This document shows, piece after piece, positions 34,894 to 46,732 of a stretch of DNA of 64,000 nt (position 1 is the stretch's first letter; each line of letters begins with the position of its first letter). Source of the stretch: Chimonanthus salicifolius (Eukaryota; Streptophyta; Magnoliopsida; Laurales; Calycanthaceae); NCBI GenBank assembly GCA_013350335.1, contig CM023539.1, positions 14,198,302 through 14,262,301 on the forward strand, written 5' to 3'. A program made the position numbers and the translations under genes. A model generated the notes under the pieces. The model was given only the letters and a program-made list of their open reading frames with translations. It ran no database searches and was not told the DNA's origin.

Positions 34894-37667
34894 TGTCACG
34901 CCCCGACCTGAAGGGTGGACCCGGAACGCGACTGATTTTTTTTTTAAATTAAACTAATTCAGGCATTCTAACTGGGCCAGATCAGCAGTTGGGCCCAAAG
35001 GTCACACATGATCCCAACATGTGGACTCAAACATATACCATAAGTCTACCGACAATAGACATAAATAATAACACACAACAAAATCACATAATTCCAACCA
35101 TTGAATTATCATTACAAAATCATCATTAGAGTAATTACAGAAACGCAGTAGTTTTCAATACATAACATTCAAACAGACTAAGTACCACACCCGGTACTTT
35201 ACAAAGACAAAAGGTTACAAGATCCAGAAAGTAAAGATAAGGGTATTCCTCTCAGTGGGAATCCCGAAACACAGCAGCAGCTTATCCACCCTAAGCTTGA
35301 AATAGAGGGTTCTCCTCCTCAGGTTCATCTCCTGAAAGGTGAGTGGGGTTAACTAACTAGCCCAGTGAAGGAAATATAACAGTGCAGTTTTAAAGTAAAC
35401 AACAGGTTAGCAATAATCAGCAGTTGCAATAATATCTTATGCTTGATAATAAAATTCACAATATCAAGTAAAGTCTCATCATCATCTTTCCATCATTCCA
35501 TCATTCTTCCATTACTGCTATCATCCAACGTAATGCCTACCAACTACACTGAGACCATTGTATTAAGTCCCGACACAGTCAAAATACATCCTTGCAAGTA
35601 CATCTCCAGCTCTACCATTGCCGATATTGACATCCTCAAGTCAGCACCTGTCGACACCCATGGTCCAGTAGACGTAAACCATCTCCCATATGGCCAATAT
35701 TGGTTCAATAGTCAAAGGTACGTGGAAGCAGTTTTACACATTTCATATGATCAACATCATAGCATTCATAATCATCATAAGCACTCTTACTATAGTGTAT
35801 CATATCTATGCACATGAGTGGGTTCGTCAAATCTGAAACTACTCATTGCTCAAGACTCATCTCATAAATAAACCTGTTTACATCTTACTGCAAAGTTAAG
35901 TTACCTCACCGTATATGTGTGGTTTCGCGGTCTCTGTTCAAGCAAACAGACAAGTGCGCAATCAATATACATAGCATCAAATACATATGCACAAATAGTA
36001 TTTCGAAATCATATATTTTCCCAAAAATATCCAAGGTACATGGAATTGAGTCTCCTACTTGGTTTCCAACCTTTTTAAATTATCATAATCCACAAGATAA
36101 TATAATAAAAAGGTGTTCAGTCCAAAACTCATATTGTCTTCTGGGCATTGACCTAGATTGACTTATTGAGTTAGGTCTAGATTCCTCAGGTCACTTTTCG
36201 GTTGTCTTATGGATAGGACCAGATCTGACATTTTGAGTAAGGCCTCGGGGTCACTCAGTGCCCGACAAATATAGCGTCTGCCTGAAAGTGAGATCACTCA
36301 GTGCCCGACCAATAGAGTCGGCCTGAAAATGAATACAATAGTATATACACTATAGTAATAAGAGAAGAGGGTTAGTACATTTTTAGATTAACAATAGGGT
36401 ACTGACATCACATTAATCAATTAACCATCAAACAAGGACATTTTACACTTTAAAAACTAGGTTCCTCTAAACATACCTCGGAACCAGGTACTGTGGCTTC
36501 GGATCATCCGTACCACACCTAAACTAGTCACTGACCTCGGATCAAGGGTCTGACTTCGGATCGTCCGAAGATCGGGTCTCGGGTCATCCGAAATCCATCC
36601 GAACCAAAAAAAAAACAGTGAAAACAAGTCTCGGTGGGTCTGGGTACCTCGGAACATCCGAAGTTAGGGCTCGGACGTTCGAGTGGGTTCGGTCCTTCCG
36701 AGCTCTACTCGGATTGTCCGGTTGAGTCGAGCTGGCCTCGGGCTCTTCTGGACTTCGGGTGAAGCTCATCACATCCGAGGGGTGCTCTCGGACCGTCCGA
36801 AGGGTGTGACCCTCGGACCGTTCGAAGATTGACTCTCGGACCATCCGAGAGTCGTCTTCCTGGAGCTCAATTTCTAGAGTTTTGGCCGGAGGAAGGGGAC
36901 CTTCAGCCAAAGCATACCGTTGCATGCAGTGGGGTGCAGATGTTGATACAGTGAAAACACTGTTCCGCTGGGTGGTTGCAAATAAGAAGTCCTACAATTC
37001 CGGTTTTGCAAATAGGTCCCAGTTTTAATAAAAAACTGATTTTTAACAAAAATCATGATTTTAAAAACTCAAAATCTTAATCCAACCTTATAGTTAAGTT
37101 GGGTTTTAAAAACTTTACCTACCAGAAAAATTTTGGGATTTAACTCTCACTTAAAAATCATTGATTTAAATAAAAACCATAATTTGACACTATTTACTTA
37201 ATTAAACAAATGTTAATTAAAACAATTTAGAAATCTCATTTTGGGGTGTTGAAAAATAATTAGACCATTCTTAAAATGGTCTAACACAAGATAGTATTTT
37301 CGAAATTTATATCCTTTTCAAAACCATTTAAAATAATTATTTCTCCCTTTCGGGGTTTTGACGGGCGGTTTTAAATACCATTTTCTGAAAATAAAATTAT
37401 TTTAAAATCAGAAATACGAATCCTTTATTAAGGAGAACATTATCATCCAATAATAATCACATAACAACATAATTTACAAAAATAATACTAATAACGGTAA
37501 ATTACCAAAATGCCCCTCCAGCTGGACGAGCTGGATCACTGAGCTTTCGAGCTCAGATTGGGCCACACCTGGGCTTTCCTCAAAACCCTAACCGTAATCT
37601 TCGAGATTAACCGATTAGACAAGATTTAGTAAGCTAAACTACGCCTAATCTGGGTCAGGGTATTACA
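34894..37667 (-). repeat. 3' LTR of the chromovirus
   Basis: This 2,774-bp LTR has plus-strand ends TGTCACGCCCCGAC and GGGTATTACA. It lacks about 480 bp found in the partner (around 44877-45363), which suggests a deletion here. It contains a cluster of TCGGAYCRTCCGA near-palindromes at 36475-36860. Confidence 0.8.
36475..36860. repeat. Cluster of TCGGATCATCCGA-type near-palindromes
   Basis: Words such as TCGGATCATCCG, TCGGATCGTCCGA, TCGGACCGTCCGA and TCGGACCATCCGA recur about ten times. The same cluster is at 44515-44880 in the other LTR, with some arms mutated. Confidence 0.7.
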
Positions 37668-37681
37668 TCCTACCCCCCTAA
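37668..37681 (-). other. Polypurine tract of the chromovirus
   Basis: On the minus strand this reads TTAGGGGGGTAGGA, directly before the 3' LTR start TGTAATACCC. It is preceded by 'gggacgaaattcc', the tract typical of Del/Tekay elements. Confidence 0.8.
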
Positions 37682-37726
37682 AAGGAATTTCGTCCCGAAG
37701 TTTAAGACAACTCTTACCTTTTTGGC

Positions 37727-39159
37727 CTATAAACAAGCCAGGGTACAGCTTTCGCATCGTCTATTCAGGTTCCCACGTCTCATGTTGCACGTTGCGATGT
37801 TGCCACAGCACTCGCACTGGAGGAATAGACTTCCTCCTGAGCTCTTGAGGCTGGTGTCCTTGAATCTTGATTGGCACTTCTTCAAAAGTTCGGTCTTCTG
37901 AGACTTCAATATCTTCAAAGCTTATCACATGCGACGGATCAGGCTCGTACTTCCTTAACATAGACACGTGGAACATACTATGCACTCTTTCCAAAGCTTG
38001 AGGAAGATTCAATTGATAGGCCACTTCATCTATCCTCTTCAAGATCTTAAAGGGTTCAACATATCGAGGTGATAGTTTTCCCTTGTGCCCGAACTGTTGC
38101 ACTCCATGACGTGGTGCCACACGTAAGAAAACTCGGTCGCCAACTGCAAACTCCAAAGGTCGCCTTCTTTTGTCAGCATAACTGCTTTGTCTGCTTTGGG
38201 CTGTCTTAAGACGCTGTCTGATCACTTCAACTTGTTCTAACGTCTCACGCACTAGATCAAGTCCTAGCAGTGCTTTGTCTCCTACCTCTGTCCAATAAAA
38301 AGGTGACCTGCAAGGTCTGCCATACAAAGCCTCGTATGGTGCCATTTGTACACTGGAGTGATAACTGTTGTTGTAGACAAAGTCGATCAATGGCAAATGA
38401 TCTTCCTAACTTCCCTGCATGTCCATCACACAAGCTCTTGCATATCCTCTAAGGTTTGAATGGTTCTCTCTGATTGACTATCCGTTTGAGGGTGAAAAGC
38501 AGTGCTGAAGCACAGCTTAGTCCCCAACTCCTCTAGCAATCCTTGCCAAAACCTTGATACAAACTTCGGATCTCTATCAGATACTATGGATACAAGCACT
38601 CCATGCAATCTGACTACCTCCTTTAAATGCAATCTGCTTAGAGTAGCCAAAGAATCCGTCTTCTTGATCGGCAGAAAGTGAGATGACTTCGTCAATCGAT
38701 CGACTATTACCCAAATAACGTCATTCTTCCTAGGAGACTTTGAAAATTCCGTTACAAAATCCATCGTGATATGCTCCCACTTCCATTCAGCCACTTCCAA
38801 AGGTTACATCTTTCCACCAGGTCATTGATGTTCCGCCTTCACTTGTTGACAAGTTAAGCACCTCGATACAAAATTTGCTACCTCTCGCTTCATACCTTTC
38901 CACTAGAAAAGTCGTCGCAAGTCACGATGCATCTTCGTACCACTAGGATGCATCGCAAAGTGAGAACGATGAAAGTGATCAAACACATTTCTCCTGCACT
39001 TGTCTGACTTTGGTACAAAAAGTTTATCTTTGAAAGTAAGACTTCCATCCACCTTGATCTTCCAATCCTCTAGGGTCGCTCCTCCTGGAGCTGAGTTGCC
39101 AACTCCTTTGCTTCTGGATCATTCTGTTGTCCTTCCAATACCAATCTAATTACCTCGGG
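37727..39159 (-). pseudogene. Integrase with chromodomain-type tail (chromovirus pol, broken)
   Basis: Integrase would insert element cDNA into the genome. The HHCC zinc region is recognisable around 38801-39000 (CLTCQQVKAEHQ) but has stops. The catalytic core at 38426-38800 has the D residues in TMDFVTEF and VSDRDPKF and the E in SERTIQTLE. The C-terminal part at 37761-38396 has the GDRVFLRV and [11 protein letters not shown] motifs and ends with a chromodomain-like segment ([15 protein letters not shown]). The tail continues in another frame to about 37727. The core and C-terminal parts lie in different frames, so no full-length protein can be made. Confidence 0.85.
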
Positions 39160-40509
39160 TTACAGAACCAAACTATGGATTCTCCCTGACCCGCTTCCTT
39201 CGATCAGCACCAGATCATACTCGGACAGAACTTCCAACATCTTCCACTGCAAGGATGCCATCCTCGCCACGTTGTTGTGAGACTTCCTGCTCAAGGCATT
39301 GGCCACTACGTTGGCTTTCCCTGGGTGATAAGAGAGACTGAAGTCATAATATCCCAGGTACTCCATCCATCTTCGCTGCCTCATATTCAAGTCTTTCTGA
39401 TTGAAGATATACTTGAGACTATGGTGATCAGAAAACACATTGAACTTCTCACCATATAAGTAATGTCTCCACAATTTTAACGAGAATACAAAGGATGCTA
39501 ACACCAAATCATGAGTCGGGTAGTTCTGCTCGTGTCCCTTCAATTGCCTGGAACCATAAGCTACTATCTTCCCCTTTGGCATCACCACACAACCCAAACC
39601 AAACTTGGACGTGTCGCAATACACATCGTAACCTCGTCCTTGCTTGGGTATCACCAAAACTGGAGACGTAGTTAACTTTTTCTTCAGCTCCTGGAATACT
39701 CTTTCACAAGCTTCGCTCCACTTGAACTTGACGTTCTTCCTCGTCAGCCGAGTCATTAGCACCGAGAACTGAGAGAAGTGTGGGATAAACTTTCGGTAAT
39801 ATCCCGCTAATCCTAGAAAGCTCCGGATCTCGAATACGTTCTTGGGACTCTCCCAAGTCTTCACGGTTTCTACCTTCGCTGGATCTACCGAGATTCCTCT
39901 TGCAGACACCACATGTCCCAGAAACTGCACTTGAGTCAACCAAAACTCACACTTGCTCAGCTTAGCGAACAACTGATGCTCTCGAAGAGTTTGAAGAACA
40001 ATCCTCAGATTACGCTCGTGCTCCTCCTCTGACGACGTAAAGATCAAGATATCGTCGATGAAGACTATCACGAACTCTCACAGATACGGTCGAAACACGT
40101 GATTCATCAAATCCATAAACATGGCTGGCGCGTTCGTCAAACCGAAAGGCATCACTACAAACTCGTACAAACCATACTGCGTCCGAAAAGCAGTCTTAGG
40201 AATGTCTTCCTCTCAAATCCCAACTGATGGTAGCCAGACCTCAAATCGAATTTTTGAAAAACATCTCGATCCCTTCAAAAGATCAAAGAGATCGTCTATT
40301 CTAGGCAACGGGTACTTGTTCTTAATAGTTACCTGGTTAAGCCGCAGGTAATCTATACACATCCTCATCGATCCATCCTTCTTTTTCACAAAGAGAGCAG
40401 GTACGCCCCACAACGAGTTGCTCTGACGGATAAAACCGAGTCTAAGAAGCTCATCTACCTGCGTAGCTAGCTCTCTCTGTTCAGCCGGCGCCATCCGACA
40501 GGGTGCCAT
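39160..40509 (-). pseudogene. Reverse transcriptase and RNase H (chromovirus pol, broken)
   Basis: RT starts at 40509 ([34 protein letters not shown]). Paired frameshifts and a TGA interrupt it near 40210-40250, and another TGA lies just before [11 protein letters not shown]. From 40071 to 39160 one open frame has the FIDD catalytic motif, GHVVSARGI, the thumb segment [15 protein letters not shown], and RNase H ([12 protein letters not shown], then [10 protein letters not shown]). It ends after LSRKSHNN. The motif order is normal for Ty3/gypsy. Confidence 0.85.
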
Positions 40510-40524
40510 GGAAATTGGAGATGG

Positions 40525-41409
40525 CTATAGGTCTATAACAAACTCTATTTCTCGGCGTAGAGGTAGCCCAGCCAACTGGTCAGGAAATACATCCATAAAC
40601 TCACACACCACCCGAGGAGTAGACCCTACACTACCTACATCTTCCCAGCCCATGCTTGCCACAACACTACCAGGATACGCCTTAAGGCCAGAGAAAGTGA
40701 CTCTCATCTTTTCATAGGGTACTAACTTCTCCAAAAACCTCTCACCGGTTGAGGAGACCCCACGAATTCTCCTCTGAGAGCAGTCTACCAAGACCTCAAA
40801 AACAGACAACCAATCCATGCCAAGGATGATGTCAAAGTCCGTCATTTCCAAAACCATAAAATCATAGGACAACTCCACTCCGCTAATCTTCAAAACACAA
40901 GATCTACACTCTTGGTTCATCAAAGCCTTCTTACCCAAGGGTGATACTACCATTAGCGGGTTATCTACTTCTACCGGTTTCAAACCCAATCTATCACAAC
41001 AAGTTCTAGAAATAAAGGAATGCGACGCACCGGTATCAAAAAGCACTCGAGCCAAAAGGCTAAAAAGATTAAAGGTACCTTCCATCACAGTGTTCTCCAC
41101 TGGCTCTTCCTTCTGAGTCCCAGTCGTGTCGACTCTCCCTTGAGGACGTCCTTGTCCTCTCCCCTGACCATTCCTTGGTGGTCCGTTCCTCGGTGCCACC
41201 GAGCCTCTAGAGGTCTGCTGAGAACCTCGACCGACAGAGGATTGCGCTACAGAGAAAGAAACTCCTGCGCCCTGCGAAGGTACAGCTTTACCTAGATAAG
41301 GGCAGTGCTTAAACAGGTGCCTGGTCTGCTTGTAGTGAAAGTACGCTTTCTCTCCTCCGGATGGGAAGAACTTAGAAGTATGCCCAGACTGGTTACAGGT
41401 GTAGCACAC
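40525..41409 (-). pseudogene. Gag zinc-knuckle tail and aspartic protease (chromovirus)
   Basis: Residues 2-16 hold a CCHC-like knuckle whose last Cys is replaced (CYTCNQSGHTSKFF). A second knuckle has Tyr at two Cys positions. Then come a Gly/Arg/Gln-rich linker and the protease, with catalytic VLFDTGASHSFIS and later DFDIILGMDWL. The frame ends at a stop at 40525 and RT resumes in the same frame at 40509, so one nonsense change separates protease from RT. It is out of frame with gag upstream. The Cys-to-Tyr changes fit G-to-A decay of methylated cytosines. Confidence 0.8.
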
Positions 41410-41446
41410 GGCTTGCCGGGAGTCAAACAGACTCGATTGTCCTACA

Positions 41447-42215
41447 CTAGGCTGGCTCTTTCTTGAAGAAAGGCCTCTTCTGGTTAAGCTTGGCCTTCTT
41501 GTTGGAAGAACGTTTCTGAGTGTTGTCGACGCTCCGGTTGATGGAGTCCACTGCCTCTACCTTCGAAGCTCGATCGATGACCTCCTCCAAGATGTCTAAC
41601 ACTAGGCTGGCCACTTGCCGCTGCAGAAACTGGTCGGAGTCCATTCTAAAAGTGCTGGACCTTTTCATCTTCGTTTGCCGCTATCCACGGTACGAACTGC
41701 ATCAAGTAGATGAAGCGCATGGCGTACTGCATCACAGAGTCAGATCCTTGCTGAATGTTGAGGAATTCCCTCTTCCTCGCCTCCTGCACGGTCTTCGAAA
41801 AGTAAAGGGCCAGAAAGGCTGCAAAGAACTCCTCCCACTTCCTTGGCTCGTGGTTACGAACCAAGTTCTTTGCTTCCCACCACTCATAAGCATTTCCTTC
41901 CAACTGGTACACCGCCAAGGTCACTCACAAGTTGTTGGCAATAGCCGGGGTATTAAGGATCTGGTTAATCTGGGTCATTCCTTCAGCACTAGGGTCTTCT
42001 GTCCCCGAGAAACTTGTCTGGTTCAGTCGCTTGAATTCCTTAAGAGCCGAGGTGGCTCTCTCCTCTGGTGTTCGGATTGGCGAGCGTCATATGTTTTCAA
42101 CTATCTGCTGAAATGCTTCAACTGCTGCTCGAATGGCTTCATTGGGTAGGTCACGGGGTGGAAGACTAGTCCTCCTCCCATGGTAATTGGTTCCATTAGC
42201 ATTTGGTCCTAACAT
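41447..42215 (-). pseudogene. Gag of the chromovirus, broken
   Basis: An ATG at 42215 opens a frame (MLGPNANG, then NEAIRAAVEAF) with a TGA near 42090 and another near 41930. The conserved gag core follows at 41646-41924 (YQLEGNAYEWWE, FLALYFSKTVQEARKREF). A frameshift near 41660 moves the end (DQFLQRQVASLVLDIL, 41447-41668) into another frame. Gag would form the particle coat. Confidence 0.75.
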
Positions 42216-42417
42216 CTGTTATTTACACTTGTAAATATCATTAACCATTTTAAGAGATTCAAGACAAATCACATAAGTTTGCAAAAATTCATTAGGAATC
42301 ATTCAATTTGTACAACAAGTACAAGGGTTAACAGCGTATGAAAAGCCTTCAAAACAACAAAACAATGCTCAACCCTTACAAAACAAATTCTCCCCGGTAC
42401 CCCCCACAAACCCTAAT

Positions 42418-42906
42418 CTAATCTTCCGAAAAAGATCCTGCCTCATCACCAAAATAAAAGAAGTTGTCTGGACAAGTCGCCGACTTATGCCCGAACACTC
42501 CGCAGGTCAAACAGGGTATGATCCCTGGTCCTCCAACATAAGGACAATTTGTCCTTGCACTCCCATGCCCACGAAGTCCGCAAATAGGGCAAATAACATC
42601 AATTGAATAGGGGCAGTAGGTACAGTTGTGCCCCTCCTGATTGCAAAATTTGCACATATAATCCGAATACTCATCCAAGGGCGGAGTAGCTGGAGTATAT
42701 TCAGGCGAGCCATTCTCCCCTACTGACTCCTCTAGATTTGGGATGTCTCCCACTCCCTCTTCTGGATCAGCCCCAACATGATACTCGGGCGATGCCACTT
42801 CTACTTCCTCATCAAGTGCAACACTGGAATCAGAAGAAACCAGGTTGATCGGATTGCTAGGGGTTCCACTGTCCCACAACTCAGTGTACTCTGTATTGCT
42901 TGACAT
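42418..42906 (-). CDS. Extra ORF upstream of gag: triple CCHC zinc-knuckle protein
   Basis: An intact ATG-to-stop frame of 162 codons lies between the 5' LTR and gag. Residues 1-80 are acidic and Ser/Pro/Glu-rich. Residues about 84-150 hold three zinc knuckles: CKFCNQEGHNCTYC (CX2CX4HX4C), CPICGLRGHGSARTNC (CX2CX4HX6C) and CLTCGVFGHKSATC (CX2CX4HX4C). The tail is acidic (FYFGDEAGSFSED). Such knuckles bind RNA or single-stranded DNA, so a nucleic-acid-binding role is inferred. It is not the gag knuckle, which is present and degenerate at 41360-41409. All metal ligands survive here while gag-pol is broken. It could be a gag duplication that became its own ORF, or a captured host CCHC gene. Confidence 0.7.
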   Translation of the reverse strand: MSSNTEYTELWDSGTPSNPINLVSSDSSVALDEEVEVASPEYHVGADPEEGVGDIPNLEESVGENGSPEYTPATPPLDEYSDYMCKFCNQEGHNCTYCPYSIDVICPICGLRGHGSARTNCPYVGGPGIIPCLTCGVFGHKSATCPDNFFYFGDEAGSFSED

Positions 42907-42978
42907 GTCTATATCACAAAAACAGAAAGGATGTCAAAAACAATTGCAGTTCTAAGGCAAAAGCAAGTCTAACTTGGT

Positions 42979-45900
42979 TGTAACCATCACAGTCCTAGAG
43001 TCTGATTTTTTTTTAAGTTAAACTAACTCAAGCATTCTAACTGGGCCGGATCAATAGTTGGGCCCAAAGGTCACACATGATCCCAACATGTGGACTCAAA
43101 CATATACCATAAGTCTACCCGACAATAAACATAAATAATAACACACAACAGGATCACATAATTCCAACCATTGAATTATCATTACAAAATCATCATCAGA
43201 GTAACTACAGAAACGCAGTAGTTTTCAATACATAACATTCAAACTGACTAAGTACCACACCAAATACTTTACAAAGACAAAAGGTTCCAAGAACCAGAAA
43301 GCAAAGATAAGGGTATTTACCTCAGTGGGAATCCCGAAACACCGTCGCAGCTTATCCTCCTCCTCGAGTTCATCTCCTGAAAGGTGAGTGGGGTGAGCTA
43401 ACTAGCCCAGTGAAGGAAATATGACAGTGCAGTTTTAAAGTAAACAACAGGTTAGCAATAATCAACAGTTGCAATAATATCTCATACTTGATAATAAAAT
43501 TCACAATATCAAGTAAAGTCTCATCATCATCTTTCCATCATTCCATCATTATTCCATTACTGCTATCATCCAACGTAACGCCTACCGACTACACTGAGAC
43601 CATTGTATTAAGTCTCGACATGGTCAAAATACATCCTTGCAAGTACATCTCCGGCTCTACCATAGCCGATACTGACACCCTCAAGTCAGCAATTGTCGGC
43701 ACCCATTGTCAAGTAGACGTAAACCATCTCCCATATGGCCGATATTGGTTCAATAGTCAAAGGCACGTGGAAGCAGTCTTACACATTTCATATGATCAAC
43801 ATCATAGCATTCATAATTATCATAAGCACTCTTACCATAGTGCATCATGTCTAGGTACATGAGTGGGTTCATCAAATCTGAAACCACTCATTACTCAAGA
43901 CTCATCTCAGAAATAAACCTGTTTACATCTTACTGCAAAGTTAAGTTACCTCACTGTATATGTGTGGTTTCGCGGTCTCTTTTCAAAAAAACAGAAAAGT
44001 TCACAATCAATATACATAGCATCAAATACATATGCACAAATAGTATTTCGAAATCATACGTTTCCCAAAAATATCCAAGGTACATGGAATTGAGTCTCCT
44101 ACTTGGTTTCTAACCTTTTTAAATTATCATAATCCACAAGATAATATAATAAAAAGGTGCTCAGTCCAAAACTCATATTGTTTTCTAGGCATTGACCAGA
44201 TTGACTTATTGAGTTAGGTCAAGCTTCGTTAGGTCACTTCTCAATTGTCTTATGGATAGGACCAAATCTGACATTTTGAGTAAGGCCTCGAGGTCACTCA
44301 GTGCCCAACAAATATAGCGTCGGCCTGAAAGTGAGATCACTTAGTGCCCGACCAATAGAGTCGGCCTAAAAGTGAATACAATAGTGCATACACTATAGTA
44401 ATAAGAGAAGAGGGTTAGTACATTTTTAGATTAACAATAAGGTACTAACATCACATCAATCAATTAACCATCAAACAAGAACATTTTACACTTCAAAAAC
44501 TAGGTCCCTCGGAACATACCTCGGAACCAGGTACTGTGGCTTCGGATCATCCGAACCACACCCTAAACTAGGCACTGACCTCGGATCATGGGTTGACTTC
44601 GGATCGTCCGAAGATCGGGTCTCGGATCATCCAAAATCCATCCGAACTGAAAAAAACAGAGAAAACAAGTCTCGGTGGGTCTCGGTACCTCGAAACATCC
44701 GAAGTTAGGGCTTGGAACGTCCGAGTGGGTTCGGTCCTTCCGAGCTCTGCTCGGATCGTCCGGCTGAGTCGAGCTGGCCTCGGGAACTTCTGGCCTTCTG
44801 GTGAAGCTCAGAACGTCCGAGGGGTGCTCTCAGACCGTCCGAAGGGTGTGACCCTTGGACTGTCCGAGAGTCCTCTTCCTCCACTGTTTGTACCAGCAGA
44901 CAGTGACGGTAGACACACAGTGAAATACGAATCCGGTAACAGAGGATTTCCCGGACTCGATTTTCACATCTAGCCGGTCCGATGGACTCCTCTGGGAGTC
45001 CTCTTTCTATAGGGAATGTTTGGAGTTTTGAAGCTCAGTAAGCCAATGGATTTTAACACTGAAAGCTCACGGGTACAAAGAACCCATGGTTTTTCCTTAA
45101 ACTTCAAAACCATTTTACACACCCAAAACTTAACCAAAACTGGCTTTTCTTGATTCTAAACTACCTAGAATTTGAAAAGGAATACAATGGTTACCTTCAC
45201 TGGAGTTCCTAGGCTAAAATCCTGTTTTTTGAAAATCTCTTTCTTCTAAGCTTCCGGTGGAAAAACTGGGAAGAACAGATGCTGGGTTTCTGGTTTTTCA
45301 AAGAGCTGGGAGACTGACAGGGAGAAGATGTAGATAGATAATTATCTTGGAGTTTGAAAGCTGGTCTGAGGAGCTCAATTTGTAGACTTTTGGCCGGAGG
45401 AAAGGGACCTTCGGCCACTGCATGCCGCTGCATGCAGTGGGGTGCAGACGTTGATACAGTGAAAACACTGTTCCACTGGGTGGTTGGAAATAAGAAGTCC
45501 TACAGTTCCGGTTTTGCAAATAGGTCCCAGTTTTAATAAAAAACTGATTTTTAACAAAAATCATGATTTTAAAAACTCAAAATCTTAATCCAACCTTATA
45601 GTTAAGTTGGGTTTTAAAAACTTTACCTACCAGAAAAATTTTGGGATTTAACTCTCACTAAAAATCATTGATTTAAATAAAAATCATAATTTGACACTAT
45701 TTACTTAATTAAACAAATGTTAATTAAAACAATTTAGAAATCTCATTTTGGGGTGTTGAAAAATAATTAGACCATTCTTAAAATGGTCTAACACAAGATA
45801 GTAGTTTCGAAATTTATATCCTTTTCAAAACCATTTAAAATAATTATTTCTCCCTTTCGGGGTTTTGACGGGCGGTTTTAAATACCATTTTCTGAAAATA

Positions 45901-46174
45901 AAATTATTTTAAAATCAGAAATACGAATCCTTTATTAAGGAGAACATTATCATCCAATAATAATCACATAACAATATAATTTACAAAAATAATACTAATA
46001 ACGGTAAATTACCAAAATGCCCCTCCAGCTGGACGAGCTGGATCACTGAGCTTTCGAGCTCGGATTGGGCCACACCTGGACTTTCCTCAAAGCCCTAACC
46101 GTAATCTTCGAGATTAACCGATTAGACAAGATTTAGTAAGCTAAACTACGCCTAATCTGGGTCAGGGTATTACA
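42979..46174 (-). repeat. 5' LTR of the chromovirus
   Basis: This 3,196-bp LTR ends GGGTATTACA at 46174. The first about 30 bases (TGTAACCATCACAG) differ strongly from the partner's TGTCACGCCCCGAC, and no tRNA-Met-type PBS follows on the minus strand. This end has been rearranged or heavily mutated. It includes about 480 bp (44877-45363) missing from the other LTR. Confidence 0.75.
44515..44880. repeat. Cluster of TCGGATCATCCGA-type near-palindromes (second LTR)
   Basis: This is the counterpart of 36475-36860, with about ten copies of TCGGA..TCCGA words. Differences from the partner fall mostly at CG sites. Confidence 0.7.
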
Positions 46175-46732
46175 TAAGTTGATTGATGAAAGGTTGGGAT
46201 TAGGTTTAACTTAAATTGGGTGGCTTGGATTAAAAACTAGAAACCTAGGGCTTCTCTATAGGGTCACACGAGTTTGGTGTGATGGGTTGGCTTGGAGTGT
46301 AGTGCAAGAAAGGGGAGAGGGATTTTAGGATTTGGATTTGGCATAGGATTTTCGAATTTGGCTAATTGGTTTAGGGTTTTGGATTGTGCAATGATGTGGA
46401 CGGCTAGGATTAAATGGATGGATGAATGAATGGATGAGATGATGAGATGATGAGGTGGAGGATTGACTAGGTGTAAAATTCGAATGTGGCAGCTTTCGAT
46501 TGTTAAAATCGTGTCAAACATGGTGGATTAGGATGATGAGGTGTGTAGGGATCCTAGGAGTGTATCTAGATGGTTTTAGGTCTAAGTGCATGGAGAAGTT
46601 TTAGGTGCTAAAATCGTGTGAACTGTGTGTTGGATGGATAGAGTGGTGACAGGGCATGGGCGATGGAGGCTAGCTTGAGCTACAAGTTGTTCTAACTTAG
46701 AGTTTGGTGAATGGATGGCTAAGATTGATGGG

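Larger units (their letters stand above)
34894..46174 (-). mobile_element. Ty3/gypsy chromovirus, Tekay/Del-like, degraded
   Basis: The element is 11.3 kb with a perfect TSD TAAGT (34889-34893 and 46175-46179). The order on the minus strand is: 5' LTR, an extra zinc-knuckle ORF (42418-42906), gag, protease, RT/RNase H, integrase with a chromodomain-type tail, PPT, 3' LTR. Coding regions match Tekay/Del chromoviruses in motifs and order, and the 3' end has the typical 'gacgaaattcc..tt.aggggg' tract. Stops and frameshifts in gag and pol make it inactive. The LTRs differ by roughly one base in twenty in the part compared by eye. Confidence 0.85.

Noticed and set aside
41520..42149. 209-aa plus-strand frame
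   Set aside because: Antisense shadow of the broken gag gene on the minus strand.
35443..43862. Matching 124-codon plus-strand frames in both chromovirus LTRs (35443-35817 and 43488-43862)
   Set aside because: Both begin with TTG rather than ATG and are antisense to the element. Their similarity only reflects that the two LTRs are copies.
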